Shown here: piece by piece, positions 26,393 to 36,104 of the stretch
Layout: each line of letters starts with the position of its first letter
How positions within the stretch are numbered: position 1 is the first letter of the stretch
Assembly: GCA_019359545.1 (NCBI GenBank)
Contig: JAHHHB010000022.1
Span: 1-64,000, forward strand
Direction of reading: 5' to 3'
Origin: Desmonostoc geniculatum HA4340-LM1
Lineage (GTDB): Bacteria > Cyanobacteriota > Cyanobacteriia > Cyanobacteriales > Nostocaceae
Length of the DNA: 64,000 nucleotides
Translations under genes and position numbers: made by a program
The notes under the pieces: generated by a model
Seen by the model: the letters and a program-made list of their open reading frames with translations, nothing else
What the model was told of the DNA's origin: nothing
The model's database searches: none

Positions 26393-27745
26393 ATGCTCAC
26401 ACAGGATCTTCGGAATGCACTGACTGATGCTACCGATTTAAATCAGTTGAAATGGGATTTAAATCGGTTACAACCGGTCGATGTAGGAGAATACATTACA
26501 CAATTGCCTGAAAAACAACGCGCGATCGCATTTCGTTTACTCAACAAAAATCAGGCAATTGATGTATTTGAATATCTGCCAACTGAAGTCCAGGAAGAAC
26601 TAATTAATTCTCTACATGATGTGCAAGTAGCGCAACTTGTAGAAGCGATGAGTCCTGATGAACGAGCAGAATTGTTTGATGAATTACCTGCTGGGGTGAT
26701 CAAACGGTTGTTAAAGGAATTGAGTCCAGAACAAAGGCAAGCCACAGCAACAATTCTCGGTTATCCGGAAGGCACCGCTGGGCGAGTGATGACCACCGAA
26801 TATGTCCGATTACGAGAAGGGTTGACTGTAGGTGAAGCCCTAAGTAAAATCCGCCGTCAAGACGAAGACAAAGAATCGATTTACTACGCCTACGTCACAG
26901 ATGACAACCGGACACTGGTGAGAGTGGTTTCACTGCGCCAGCTGTTGTTTACCTTTCCTGAGGTTTTCATCAGAGATATTGCCAGCGATCGCGTCATTAA
27001 GGTGAGAACTGAAACTTCCCAAGAAGAAGTCGCCCAAATCATGAAGCGCTATGACTTAATTGCGATTCCTGTAGTTGACCGGGAAGACCGATTGGTTGGC
27101 ATTGTCACCATTGATGATGTGATGGATATTTTGGAAGAAGAAGCCACAGAAGATATCCAAAAACTCGCAGGTGTGAGTGGTGATGAAGCTGCTTTATCTT
27201 CTCCTCTACTCACCATCCGCAACCGCTTGCCTTGGCTGTTGGGCATCATGGCTTTGTATATTGGTGCAGCCAGTGCGATCGCCCCTTTTCAATCTGTAAT
27301 CTCCGCAGTCCCAGTTCTCGCAGTCATCATGCCGATTTTTTCTAACACAGGCGGTACTGTAGGAATTCAAGCATTAACAGTGACAATCCGAGGCTTGGGG
27401 GTGGGTGAGGTAACACCCAAAGACACTATGAAAATTCTCCGCAAAGAAATTTTCGCCGGTTTAGGTACAGCCATAGCTTTAGCCACAACCATGATTCTGC
27501 TTTCCTTAATTTGGGCGCGACCCCAAGAACGATGGGTGGCTTTAATTGCCGGCATGGTCATGGCAACTAATACAATAGTGGCGGTGACTCTTGGTACCTT
27601 ACTGCCAATGGGTTTGAAACGCTTGAAGCTCGACCCTGCCTTGGTTAGTGGCCCGTTAGTGACTACAATGCTAGATACAATTGGATTTTTAACATTCCTG
27701 AGCCTAATTTCTCTAGCTTTAAACGTTTTTCACTTACCAACTTGA
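26393..27745 (+). CDS. mgtE: MgtE magnesium transporter
   Basis: A 450-residue protein with the full MgtE layout: an N-terminal helical domain (about 1-130, with EYLPTEVQEELINSL and SPDERAELFDELP), a tandem CBS pair (about 130-255, with YPEGTAGRVMTTEYV and VVDREDRLVGIVTIDDVMDI), and five C-terminal membrane helices carrying the NTGGTVGIQALTVTIRGL and ATNTIVAVTLG pore motifs. It is a homodimeric Mg2+ channel gated by cytosolic Mg2+ through the CBS and N domains. A strong AGGAGG lies 8 bases before the ATG and is part of the structured leader. Confidence 0.96.
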   Translation: MLTQDLRNALTDATDLNQLKWDLNRLQPVDVGEYITQLPEKQRAIAFRLLNKNQAIDVFEYLPTEVQEELINSLHDVQVAQLVEAMSPDERAELFDELPAGVIKRLLKELSPEQRQATATILGYPEGTAGRVMTTEYVRLREGLTVGEALSKIRRQDEDKESIYYAYVTDDNRTLVRVVSLRQLLFTFPEVFIRDIASDRVIKVRTETSQEEVAQIMKRYDLIAIPVVDREDRLVGIVTIDDVMDILEEEATEDIQKLAGVSGDEAALSSPLLTIRNRLPWLLGIMALYIGAASAIAPFQSVISAVPVLAVIMPIFSNTGGTVGIQALTVTIRGLGVGEVTPKDTMKILRKEIFAGLGTAIALATTMILLSLIWARPQERWVALIAGMVMATNTIVAVTLGTLLPMGLKRLKLDPALVSGPLVTTMLDTIGFLTFLSLISLALNVFHLPT

Positions 27746-27754
27746 AAGGATTAA

Positions 27755-27942
27755 GGAGTGCTGAGTGAGGAGTTAGGAGTGAGGAGTTAGGAGTTAAGAG
27801 TTATTCTCCCTCATCCCCCGGTTGGTGAGCGAAGTCGAACCACATCCCCCTCATCTCCCTCATCTCCCGGTTGGTGAGTTTCGACTACGCTCAACTACCG
27901 CGAAGTCGAACCACATCTCCCTCATCTCCCCCACTCCCCAAA
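27755..27942. repeat. STRR block between mgtE and pyrB
   Basis: GAGTTAGGAGT units and CCCCCTCATCTCC units surround two copies of a GGTTGGTGAG...GAAGTCGAACCACATC segment of about 35 bp. The same CCCCTCATC units occur inside the pyrB coding region just downstream. Confidence 0.85.
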
Positions 27943-27943
27943 T

Positions 27944-29026
27944 ATGCCTACAACCACCTGGAATCGTCATCACGTTCTCTCTCTGTCCGACTTTACAGCG
28001 GCTGAATACAATACTGTTTTGCAAACTGCTGCTTCTTTTCAAGAGGTACTATCGCGGCGGACGAAGAAAGTACCAACATTGCAGGGACAGGTGGTGGCGA
28101 ATTTATTTTTTGAACCTTCTACCCGTACCCGTAGCAGTTTTGAACTTGCTGCTAAACGCTTAAGTGCGGATACATTGAACTTCGCCGCCGCCTCGTCTTC
28201 GATGACCAAGGGAGAAACAATTCTCGACACAGCGAAGACCTATTTGGCTATGGGAACTGATATTATGGTAGTCCGGCATCGGGAGGCGGGAGTACCAAAT
28301 GCGATCGCCCAAGAAATGGATCGTTTAGGTGTACGAGTTAGTGTCCTAAATGCTGGTGATGGTCAACATGAACATCCTTCCCAAGCACTGCTAGACTTAT
28401 TTACCATTTGTACATTAATTGACCCCAATCATCCGCAACTGGAACTTTTAAAGGGCAAAAAAATTGCGATCGTTGGGGATATTTTGCATTCTCGTGTAGC
28501 GCGATCGAATATCTGGAGTTTCATCGCCAGCGGTGCCCAAGTACACCTCGCAGCACCACCCACACTTTTACCCAAGTTATTCGCCGAGTATATCTTCGAG
28601 GAGTCAGAACTCAGAACTCAGAACTCAGAATTCAGAACTCAGGAGTTTATTATCTCGGCATCCCCCTCATCCCCCTCATCCCCCTCATCTCCCTCATCCC
28701 GCCAACTATCCCTTCATTGGCAGCTAGAACCAGCTTTGCAGGATGCCGATTTTGTGATGACTTTGCGCTTGCAAAAGGAACGGATGACGGCTCATTTACT
28801 GCCAAGTTTGCGAGAATATCACCAGCTGTTTGGCATTACACGCACAAAACTGCAACTTTGTAAACCGAATGTCAAAGTTTTACATCCAGGCCCCGTAAAT
28901 CGTGGTGTCGAAATTAGTTCTGAGTTGATGGATGACCCAGAATTTAGTCTCATTCAGTCGCAAGTTACCAGCGGTGTGGCTGTTCGTATGGCGTTGCTGT
29001 ATTTATTAGGAAGCAGTAAAGTTTAA
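27944..29026 (+). CDS. pyrB: Aspartate carbamoyltransferase catalytic chain, with repeat-derived insertion
   Basis: This enzyme condenses carbamoyl phosphate with aspartate in pyrimidine synthesis. The 360-residue product has the carbamoyl-phosphate motif FEPSTRTRS near residue 57, [13 protein letters not shown] near 144, TLRLQKERM and [10 protein letters not shown] near 311. Between AEYIFEE and [10 protein letters not shown] (residues about 220-252) lies a low-complexity insert translated from two intergenic repeat families (28601-28700); typical cyanobacterial homologues are some 20-30 residues shorter there. Reading frame and all active-site motifs are intact, so it is probably functional with an enlarged surface loop. 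Confidence 0.94.
   Translation: MPTTTWNRHHVLSLSDFTAAEYNTVLQTAASFQEVLSRRTKKVPTLQGQVVANLFFEPSTRTRSSFELAAKRLSADTLNFAAASSSMTKGETILDTAKTYLAMGTDIMVVRHREAGVPNAIAQEMDRLGVRVSVLNAGDGQHEHPSQALLDLFTICTLIDPNHPQLELLKGKKIAIVGDILHSRVARSNIWSFIASGAQVHLAAPPTLLPKLFAEYIFEESELRTQNSEFRTQEFIISASPSSPSSPSSPSSRQLSLHWQLEPALQDADFVMTLRLQKERMTAHLLPSLREYHQLFGITRTKLQLCKPNVKVLHPGPVNRGVEISSELMDDPEFSLIQSQVTSGVAVRMALLYLLGSSKV
28601..28700 (+). repeat. STRR insertion inside pyrB
   Basis: Five TCAGAAC/TCAGAAT-type heptamers are followed by four CCCCCTCAT-type units, all in frame. They are the same units that fill the gaps near 2.35, 13.6 and 27.8 kb. Confidence 0.85.
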
Positions 29027-29105
29027 TATAATCTACGTTGGAATATTTGTATTACGGGTAGTGGAAGTTGGCTATCTTTGCAAGGAAGCGTCAGTTCACA
29101 CCCAA

Positions 29106-29235
29106 ATACGGTTCGGTTAAGGTTTTTTGATTAAAATTCTAAATTCCAAAGACGCGATAAATCGCCGTCTCTACAATAATCAATCCTTCGTCTTGACGGT
29201 GATTTATCGCGTCTGGTGCCTTAACCGAACAGTAT
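29106..29235. mobile_element. 130-bp MITE with TTCGGTTAAGG termini
   Basis: ATACGGTTCGGTTAAGG at 29106-29122 is an inverted copy, with one mismatch, of the right end at 29219-29235. Inside, GACGCGATAAATCGCCGTC (29151-29169) is mirrored at 29195-29213, also with one mismatch. The whole unit can fold into a long hairpin. It has no ORF and lies in the otherwise AT-rich 440-bp gap between pyrB and the pentapeptide gene. Confidence 0.75.
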
Positions 29236-29466
29236 TGAGTTGACAACAGTTAATCAGTTGAAATTTTGCGTATTTATATGTCTAAAGTTATTGCTAACAA
29301 TCCTTAAATTTTAAGACCATAGGACTATCTGAAAGAAAAATACTTAATCTCAGAGAAATTATCTATTCTTCCCATCGTATGAAGACACAACTCTATGATT
29401 TTGGGACACTGGAACTATAGAAGTCAAGAATTTCATGACTTTTAGAAGTGTCGGAGGTAAATAAAT

Positions 29467-29907
29467 ATGAAACCAATATTTTTGACGGCAGCAGCCTTAC
29501 TCACTACGCTATCTTTAGCTGCTCCTATTCCCGTCAAAGCTGAAAACTCCGCCCCTGTCCGGCGTTTGCTGGAAACTAGAGAATGTTTTGGATGTGATTT
29601 AACAGGAGCAAATCTCAAAGGCGCTCATTTAATCGGTGTTGATCTGAGAAATGCAAATTTAAAAGGCGCTAATTTGGAAGGTGCTAACTTAGAAGGTGCC
29701 GATTTAACTGGTGCTAATTTGATGTCTGCTAATCTCACAGATGCCTTTGTTAGTGGTACTAGCCTCAATAATGCTAATCTCACCAACGTTGATTTTAGTA
29801 ATGCTCATTTATACAATACTGAGGTCGATGGTGCTGTTTTGGCTAATATCGATTTAAGCGGTGCTGACGTGTTTAATACTGCTATTAGTGTTGGCGGCGA
29901 ATATTAA
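29467..29907 (+). CDS. Secreted pentapeptide-repeat protein
   Basis: A 146-residue protein with a cleavable signal peptide (MKPIFLTAAALLTTLSLAAP...VKA, residues 1-25). It then has about twenty A(N/D)Lxx-type pentapeptides from residue 44 onward (LTGANLKGAHLIGVDLRNAN...), expected to form a right-handed quadrilateral beta-helix. Two cysteines (ECFGC, residues 39-42) precede the repeats. It is probably located in the periplasm or thylakoid lumen. A GGAGG site precedes the ATG. Function unknown, as for most cyanobacterial members. Confidence 0.9.
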   Translation: MKPIFLTAAALLTTLSLAAPIPVKAENSAPVRRLLETRECFGCDLTGANLKGAHLIGVDLRNANLKGANLEGANLEGADLTGANLMSANLTDAFVSGTSLNNANLTNVDFSNAHLYNTEVDGAVLANIDLSGADVFNTAISVGGEY

Positions 29908-30015
29908 TCAATTTTGAATTTTAGATTGAGCCAATGCATAAAATCATGAGTTTGTCAAACAATTTTGGATTTTGAACCTTTAACCCAAAATCCAAAATTT
30001 AAAATCTAAAATTTT

Positions 30016-31356
30016 TTATTCCCCAGTAATGGACAACTCATTAACCCAGATTCTTGGACAAACTCCTCCTGGCGTTAATTCCAGCTCTTTTTCTACATAA
30101 ATAATTGATTTCAAGAGTTCCAAGAAATCCCCAGCAACGGTTGCTGACTCAATACTCGTCTTCACACCTTTGTTCACTAGCCAACCATCAAACGGTAAAG
30201 AGAACGAACCTTGTAAAGATTTAACTCCTGCATGGAGGGCGCGTAAATCATCAATAAGAATCACGTTTTCTACAGTCTCTAAGCTAAATTCCTGCTCAGG
30301 CGTCGCTGTTGTAAAAACGTGATAAAAATTGGGACTAACGCTGACTTTTGCCCCAATATTCGCATTACCTGTAGGTTGAGCATTTAGCCTTTTGGCAGTG
30401 CCGGCACTATGAAGAAAACTTTTTAAAACGCCATTTTCAATTAGCGAAATTTGACGAGTGGGAGTTCCTTCACCATCAAAAGATTCTGCGCCTACATTAG
30501 CTGGGTGCAGTGCATCATCGTAAACTGAAAGCAGAGGGGAAGCAATTTGCTTGCCTAAATCATCAGGAGTGGATAAACTCTGATTATCCAAAATACTTTG
30601 GGCATTGAACAAGTTAGAAAAAGCGCCCAACAGACTTAAGAAAGCTTCCGCCGAGAAAACAACTCGATATTTGCCAGTTTGAATTTTTTCATAATTCAAG
30701 TGGCTAATATTTTTGTCTGCGGTTTCTTTGATACAACCATTAATGTCTAGATTATCTAAACTGTGGTTGATTCTAAAAGCGCCTCCACTGCGAGGTTTTT
30801 TGCCTTCTTCCTCACTTTTGCTGTAAAGATAAATTGATGCTAAGGAGTGAGATTCAGTTCTCAGGGCACCGTCGCTATTGAGATAAAATCTGTCAATATC
30901 TCTTTGAGCTAAGCTATTGTATGGTACACCTTTAATTGCTGGATGTGCTGCTAGTAATTCTTTTTCAGCTACCAATAGTTTTTCTATCAGCTCAGCAACA
31001 GGTGCTTGGGGCGCCTTCTCCTCATGTTTATTGGGGATAGGAATAGTAGCTTCGGGACTAAAATCAGGAACATTTTCTTTAACACCAAAAAAACTGGCTT
31101 CGTAGGCAGTTTTTAAAGCTAATTCTAATCCTTTGGGATCTACATCTGTGGTGCTGGTGACACCCATTGTATTATCTTCATTCCAGACACGAACAGTAAC
31201 ACCAGAGCGATTTGAAGCTTTGACTTGTTTTGGCTCTCCTTGATCTACTTGCACGCTAGTATCATCTACTGTTGAGCCATAAATGTCAAATTTTTTGATG
31301 CCAAGCTTATTAGCATTGTCCTTGGCAGAATTTGCAATTTCATTGATATTCGGCAT
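30016..31356 (-). CDS. pmbA: TldE/PmbA-family protein
   Basis: From ATG 31356 (MPNINEIANSAKDNANKLGI) the product is about 446 residues, a TldD/PmbA-family subunit. It ends with the family's C-terminal GGVCPRIWVNELSITG-like segment and lacks the HExxxH metal motif, as expected of the non-catalytic partner. The TldD partner lies 220 bp upstream on the same strand. Together they form a heterodimeric metalloprotease acting on unfolded or modified peptides. The gap holds TAGATTTGGGATTT repeats. Confidence 0.9.
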   Translation of the reverse strand: MPNINEIANSAKDNANKLGIKKFDIYGSTVDDTSVQVDQGEPKQVKASNRSGVTVRVWNEDNTMGVTSTTDVDPKGLELALKTAYEASFFGVKENVPDFSPEATIPIPNKHEEKAPQAPVAELIEKLLVAEKELLAAHPAIKGVPYNSLAQRDIDRFYLNSDGALRTESHSLASIYLYSKSEEEGKKPRSGGAFRINHSLDNLDINGCIKETADKNISHLNYEKIQTGKYRVVFSAEAFLSLLGAFSNLFNAQSILDNQSLSTPDDLGKQIASPLLSVYDDALHPANVGAESFDGEGTPTRQISLIENGVLKSFLHSAGTAKRLNAQPTGNANIGAKVSVSPNFYHVFTTATPEQEFSLETVENVILIDDLRALHAGVKSLQGSFSLPFDGWLVNKGVKTSIESATVAGDFLELLKSIIYVEKELELTPGGVCPRIWVNELSITGE

Positions 31357-31579
31357 GGTCAATTTTAGATTTGGGATTTTAGATTTGGGATTAGCAGCTA
31401 TTTTATTTTGGATATTAGATTTGGGATTTTGGATGTTAAGTTATTCCACATTAAAGTTTCATATCTTGGGCGGGCGAGACGCCCAGCCCACAAGAAATGC
31501 ATAGTTTAATAGTTATGCAAATTAAATGTGGTTTCAGCTCGTTGCAAATCCAAAATCCAAAATCTAAAATCCAAAATTC
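31357..31579. repeat. Intergenic TTTGGGATTTTAGA repeats
   Basis: Direct copies of TTTAGATTTGGGATTT-like units occupy 31362-31435, and their complement (CCAAAATCCAAAATC) lies at 31548-31577. Transcripts through the tldD-pmbA gap could form a long stem. Confidence 0.75.
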
Positions 31580-33052
31580 TTATCGTCCACCCACTGTAAT
31601 AGAATCAACTTTGATGTGTGGTTGTCCGACTGTGGTGTAAATACTGCCGCTGACGGAACCACAAAAACCTGGGGCAATTTCTAAATCTTGGGAACACATG
31701 GAAATTTTGTTCATAATTTCCGTGGCTTCACCAATTAGAATTGCTCCTTTTAATGGTTTGGTGATTTTGCCATTTTCAATCAAATAAGCTTCATCGACAC
31801 CAAAGTTAAATTGACCTGTAGCACCAACGCTACCGCCACCCATTTTTTTACAGTAAATGCCTTTATCAATAGAGGCAAATAAATCTTCAATGCTATAGTC
31901 GCCGGAATCAATATAAGTATTACGCATCCGGCTAGCGGCGGCAAAGGTGTAGTTTTGGCGGCGTCCGCTTCCAGTTCTGGGGTGTCCGGTGAGTATGGAA
32001 CCTGTTCTATCTGCTAAGAAGTTTTTGAGAACGCCTTTTTCAATTAATAGGGTTCTTTGAGCCGGCATACCTTCGTCGTCCATATCAATTGTTCCGAAGG
32101 CATTTTCAGCACGTCCTTCATCCCAAGCTGTTAAACTTTCGTGGGCAATTTTTTCGCCTTTTTTGTTCGCAAAGGGAGAGGTATTGCGTTCAATTTGAGT
32201 GGTTTCTAGGAGGTGTCCGCAAGCTTCGTGGAAGATTACGCCGCCAAAATGATTGGCCATAATAATGGGGTAAGTACCTGATTCCACGTAATCTGCGTAG
32301 AGCATTTTTCCAGCGGATTCTGATATTTTTTCGGCAGCTTGTTGATAATCCCAGGTTCTTAGGAAGTTGGCATCGCTAGTGTTACCAGCGCGATCGCCAA
32401 TTGAGGTACGATTAGCACCATCAGCACACAACAAGTTAAATCCGACTGATTGGGTGAGGCGAATGTCACGGGCAAAAACACCGTCACTGGCGGCGACTAA
32501 AACTTCTTGCCAATCTCGAAAATAACTAGCGCGGCGGGATTGGACGTGGCTAGCTTTTTGTTTCAGGTAAGCAGTACCATCGAGGAGGACTTCTCCCATT
32601 TCGCGGATGGAACTACACACTGGTAGCCATGCATCTTTGCCTCTTTTGGTGGCGTAGTCTCTAAGTAATTCGAGGTTGATTTCTGGGATAAAAGAACTAG
32701 GTGCGGGTAGTTGTAATCCCATAATCGAAAGACCTTTTTCTAAGGCTGCTTTCAAACCCGAAAAGGAAAGGTCATTAGTACTGACATAGCAATCAGCTTT
32801 ACCGCGAAATACTCTGACTCCGGCGCCTGTAGACAGACTCGGTGAAATACTGGTGATGGTGTCGTCTTCTGCAAGACAACTGATGTAGTTACGACGTTCT
32901 AAGAACAATTCGATGAAGTCAGCACCAGCGGCGCGTCCTAGCCCCAAAAGGGTAGCCAGGGGGGCTTCCCAGGTTTCATCGAAACGCTCTGGGGTGGAAG
33001 AATATTGTAAGGTGGGAAGTTGATTCGAGAGAAGTAGCGTACTTGTAAGCAT
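31580..33052 (-). CDS. tldD: TldD metalloprotease
   Basis: A 490-residue TldD protein. The zinc-binding [11 protein letters not shown] motif (HExxxH) lies near residue 275, with further family segments [20 protein letters not shown] and [10 protein letters not shown], and the C-terminal [15 protein letters not shown]. It is the catalytic partner of PmbA/TldE encoded next. In bacteria the pair matures or degrades small peptides, including modified peptide natural products. No such precursor gene was recognised nearby. ATG at 33052. Confidence 0.94.
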   Translation of the reverse strand: MLTSTLLLSNQLPTLQYSSTPERFDETWEAPLATLLGLGRAAGADFIELFLERRNYISCLAEDDTITSISPSLSTGAGVRVFRGKADCYVSTNDLSFSGLKAALEKGLSIMGLQLPAPSSFIPEINLELLRDYATKRGKDAWLPVCSSIREMGEVLLDGTAYLKQKASHVQSRRASYFRDWQEVLVAASDGVFARDIRLTQSVGFNLLCADGANRTSIGDRAGNTSDANFLRTWDYQQAAEKISESAGKMLYADYVESGTYPIIMANHFGGVIFHEACGHLLETTQIERNTSPFANKKGEKIAHESLTAWDEGRAENAFGTIDMDDEGMPAQRTLLIEKGVLKNFLADRTGSILTGHPRTGSGRRQNYTFAAASRMRNTYIDSGDYSIEDLFASIDKGIYCKKMGGGSVGATGQFNFGVDEAYLIENGKITKPLKGAILIGEATEIMNKISMCSQDLEIAPGFCGSVSGSIYTTVGQPHIKVDSITVGGR

Positions 33053-33471
33053 GGGTAGCCTCGTCTGCTGGCGTAATTCAGAGATTTGACTGAAAAATCC
33101 TGGTGTGTTCAGTCTAACAAATGAGTGAAAGCCACAGTTGGCTCAAAGGCAGTGTGGATTTCCCTCCCATTACAGTAAACCTCTTGCAAAAAGCACTTTT
33201 GCAAGAGGTGGGAAAAGGGAAAAGGTTAAAGGGGAAAGGGAAAATACCAAACCTTTCCCCCTTTCCCCTTCCCCTTTTCCCGACTTATGCAAGAAGTCTA
33301 ATGAGATGCACTTATATGTATTTAGCTTGCACTTGTGTTCACCAAAGGAACTACAAAATGCTTAACAGGTATGGGATGATAATTACGAATTAGGAATTAT
33401 TATCACTCCTAGTGAATATGTAATTTTGTTTGCTGATGAGATGAATTTGAACCACATTCTCCTTGTCAGTT
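33053..33471. other. Intergenic region with hairpin and STRR
   Basis: A perfect 12-bp stem hairpin (CCTCTTGCAAAA at 33180-33191 and TTTTGCAAGAGG at 33197-33208) is followed by GGGAAAAGG / CCCCTTTTCC complementary repeats (33209-33282). Two apparent frames of 75-90 codons here read through the repeats and are not considered genes. Confidence 0.6.
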
Positions 33472-34296
33472 TTATTTACGATTTGCAATTTTCAGTGGAA
33501 TTCTTGCTGTTTCTGGCTCGTTGAAAGTTTGATCTAAATTGGGAATTGGTCTTGTGGACGATAGATTCTTAAACAAAAGCTTCAGTGTGCGAACAATAGT
33601 TTTGAGAATTTTCATTTTGCTGGCAGTGGGCTTTTGATCGTATCTCAAAACCATAGGAATTTCTACGATTCTGGGTTGGAATACTTTAGCTTTGAGCAGT
33701 AAATCTATCATGCAAGCAAATCCACTTTCAGTGAAGAGATTGTCCCCATAATACACATCCAGTTTAGTGAGGAAATTACGGTTATATAGTCTGTAACCAC
33801 ACGTATAATCTCTGACACCTGGGACGCGGGCTGCGATTCTAAATAGCCAACTTGCTCCGTAGCTCATAAACTCTCTAAATTTTGATAAGCCAACGACTTT
33901 AGAGCCTTTGCGATATCTAGATGCGATCGCAATATCATAACCACCAGCTATCATCGCATCATACATCTTGATTAACAGTTCTGGTGGTTGAGTATTATCG
34001 CAATCCATTGCGGCTAAAAAATCCCCTTCTTGAGAAATTTCCAAGAAAGTTGTGAAGCCTGTTTTAATTGCTTGACCTAAACCACCATTTTTGAGATGTT
34101 GTACCAATTTTAGCGATACACCAAGGGATTGAGATTGTTCTATGGCAGTTTCAGCAGTGCGATCGCTACTGCCATCATCAACTAAAATCAGTTGGATGTC
34201 CATCTGAGAAATTTGCTGCAATTGCTGAAATCTTTGGAACAACGGACGAATTGATTCTTCCTCGTTGTATGCGGGTAAAAGAACAAAAAGACTCAT
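33472..34296 (-). CDS. GT2 (DPM1/ArnC-like) glycosyltransferase
   Basis: A 274-residue GT-A fold enzyme with LLPAYNEEESIRPL, DDGSSD (residues 40-45), the DxD-type MDCDNT (98-102) and a typical RYRKGSK / CGYRLYNR acceptor region. This fits the dolichol/polyprenol-phosphate sugar transferase branch, which loads a sugar on a lipid carrier at the cytoplasmic membrane. It is the last gene of a tight four-gene operon with an FAD oxidoreductase and two small EamA transporters, recalling the ArnC/ArnE/ArnF logic. The C-terminus carries no membrane anchors. Confidence 0.88.
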   Translation of the reverse strand: MSLFVLLPAYNEEESIRPLFQRFQQLQQISQMDIQLILVDDGSSDRTAETAIEQSQSLGVSLKLVQHLKNGGLGQAIKTGFTTFLEISQEGDFLAAMDCDNTQPPELLIKMYDAMIAGGYDIAIASRYRKGSKVVGLSKFREFMSYGASWLFRIAARVPGVRDYTCGYRLYNRNFLTKLDVYYGDNLFTESGFACMIDLLLKAKVFQPRIVEIPMVLRYDQKPTASKMKILKTIVRTLKLLFKNLSSTRPIPNLDQTFNEPETARIPLKIANRK

Positions 34297-34336
34297 AAAT
34301 GCCTCATGTGATTTTGAAAATACCAGTACTCAAATT

Positions 34337-35641
34337 TCAAGAATTTAGTAATGTTGATTTTTTGAGAAATTCATCAACGTGTCTGACAACTGCGTTGTTA
34401 TTGACACTATCATTCACAAGTTGTGAGGTGTTGACAACAAAAAAATCAGCGTTTTCAGTACTCACTTTGGGAACAAGACTTGAATAGTCTAAAACTTGTA
34501 GTGGCTGTACTTTTATCGCTCGATTTATGTGTGCTGCCACAATGTCATCTTGTTTGAGTTCTGGGAACATCAAACGTATACCCTGGAAAAATACTTCCTG
34601 CAATTCCTCATCTGGCCGTTTTAACAACGGGTCAGTGGAAAGTATATATTTTGGTAGGAATGTCATGTGATATCCTGCTGTTTCTTCCAGAGAAACTAAG
34701 TTGCTCATACCAATAACTCCGGTAAACGGAATATTTCTATCGGCAATATTGACTACGTAATAAGGAACTAAAGCCTTGCGAGTAATCAGCACCATACAAA
34801 TTACACCCAGGTACTCTACTGTTTCACGAGTCTGGGAAACTTTCACCAGTTCATTTGCAACAACCTGTTGCAGGATATTAACTGGCCCGGTAAAGATGAC
34901 TTTATCAAAATGTTCCTTTTTCCCTTGAGATTCTACCCAAATTCCACCCTCTTGAGCAGGTGCGATATATTCCACCGCAGTACCTGTACGAATATCACCT
35001 CCAGCAGCATCAATTAATTTTTCTAACCTGTCTATTACAGTTTTGTAACCGCCAGAAACATAACCAAGTTGTTCTTTACTTGATGAAGAATCCCGCGCTG
35101 AAAATAGTCTTTTGATGTAAGCCCAAATAAAAACAGCTGATATTCGTTTATAGTTCTCTCCTAATTTAGATAAAAGCAATGGTTTCCAAAGCTTTTCGTA
35201 TGTATTTCTACCACCGAGCTTTAATAGCCAATCTTCAACTAAAATCTTTTCCAACCGCTGCCAATTATTCAGGCGTGAACCATATAAAAGAGTAAAAGCT
35301 AATCTAATTTTACCAATCAGCCCAAACAGAGGAAAGCGCAGAAACTCTATAGCGTTACTGATGGAATAAAATTTTTTATTGTCATAAAAACCTGTTAAGC
35401 TACGATGCCAACGCAGTTTATCTCCAAGCCCAATATCTCTAATAAAATTTATTAAGTGAGTATCAGATGGTAGGATAACGTGATAGAAGCGATCCCACGT
35501 AAATAACCCGTAATCATGATAGGTGGTGAGTCCACCAAGCTGGTTATTGTTATCGAAAACAGTTACTATATTTCCTTGGTGTGAAAGACGTTGAGCTAAT
35601 ACTAGCCCAGTTATTCCTCCGCCAATGATGCCAATTTTCAT
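34337..35641 (-). CDS. FAD-dependent amine oxidase-like protein
   Basis: A 434-residue flavoprotein. The N-terminal GIIGGGITGLVLAQRLSHQG (residues 3-22) binds the FAD ADP moiety; then LGGLTTYHDYGLFTWDRFYH and the C-terminal SSLVPKVSTENADFFVVNTSQ complete a protoporphyrinogen oxidase/UDP-galactopyranose mutase-like fold. It lies 40 bp upstream of the GT2 gene and 74 bp downstream of an EamA gene. The context suggests it modifies a sugar or a polyprenyl-linked intermediate, but the substrate is not known. Confidence 0.85.
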   Translation of the reverse strand: MKIGIIGGGITGLVLAQRLSHQGNIVTVFDNNNQLGGLTTYHDYGLFTWDRFYHVILPSDTHLINFIRDIGLGDKLRWHRSLTGFYDNKKFYSISNAIEFLRFPLFGLIGKIRLAFTLLYGSRLNNWQRLEKILVEDWLLKLGGRNTYEKLWKPLLLSKLGENYKRISAVFIWAYIKRLFSARDSSSSKEQLGYVSGGYKTVIDRLEKLIDAAGGDIRTGTAVEYIAPAQEGGIWVESQGKKEHFDKVIFTGPVNILQQVVANELVKVSQTRETVEYLGVICMVLITRKALVPYYVVNIADRNIPFTGVIGMSNLVSLEETAGYHMTFLPKYILSTDPLLKRPDEELQEVFFQGIRLMFPELKQDDIVAAHINRAIKVQPLQVLDYSSLVPKVSTENADFFVVNTSQLVNDSVNNNAVVRHVDEFLKKSTLLNS

Positions 35642-35715
35642 AAACTTACATTTTTCTAGGGATGTTGTTCAAATTTATCTTCCGACTTTGTTAACATTCA
35701 TAACTAGTTGAGCTA

Positions 35716-36072
35716 TTAATGCACAACAAGAATGACGCCAGTGATGATAATTGAAATTCCTAACCACTGGCTCAATACAACCTTCTCTTTTAGAAGATAG
35801 TGAGAAGCGATCGGTATAAGTGCATACATTAATCCTAGAACTGGAAATGCTTGACTCAAAGGAACTGTCCGCAACACATAAAGCCACAATAAAGTCATTA
35901 ATGCATAGCAGATAAACCAAATTACAAAATAACGAGAGAATAAGAGATTGCGGATGGATGCGCTTGCTTCGTTGCTAGGAGTAGAAATGTGAAGTCCATA
36001 CTTTAGTGATAGGTTAGCTATCGTTCCAAACAAAACTACAAGTATTAAATTTAGCCAATTAATGATGTTCAT
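35716..36072 (-). CDS. Small EamA/SMR-type transporter subunit
   Basis: A 118-residue protein with four membrane helices, related to the ArnE/ArnF and SMR half-transporters (LRTVPLSQAFPVLGLMYALI, LSQWLGISIIITGVILVV). It is encoded with a second similar protein just upstream, 32 bp apart, so the two probably form a heterodimer. The likely role is flipping a lipid-linked sugar across the inner membrane. Confidence 0.82.
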   Translation of the reverse strand: MNIINWLNLILVVLFGTIANLSLKYGLHISTPSNEASASIRNLLFSRYFVIWFICYALMTLLWLYVLRTVPLSQAFPVLGLMYALIPIASHYLLKEKVVLSQWLGISIIITGVILVVH

Positions 36073-36104
36073 TTGTTAATATTTTTTAAATCTAATTCTT
36101 GAGT

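Noticed and set aside
27822..27942. tRNA-like GGTT...GAAGTCGAACC pattern
   Set aside because: No cloverleaf can be formed; it is a repeated intergenic segment occurring twice in tandem.
33121..33393. Two overlapping frames of 75-90 codons
   Set aside because: They run through a hairpin and GGGAAAAGG repeats and have no family resemblance.
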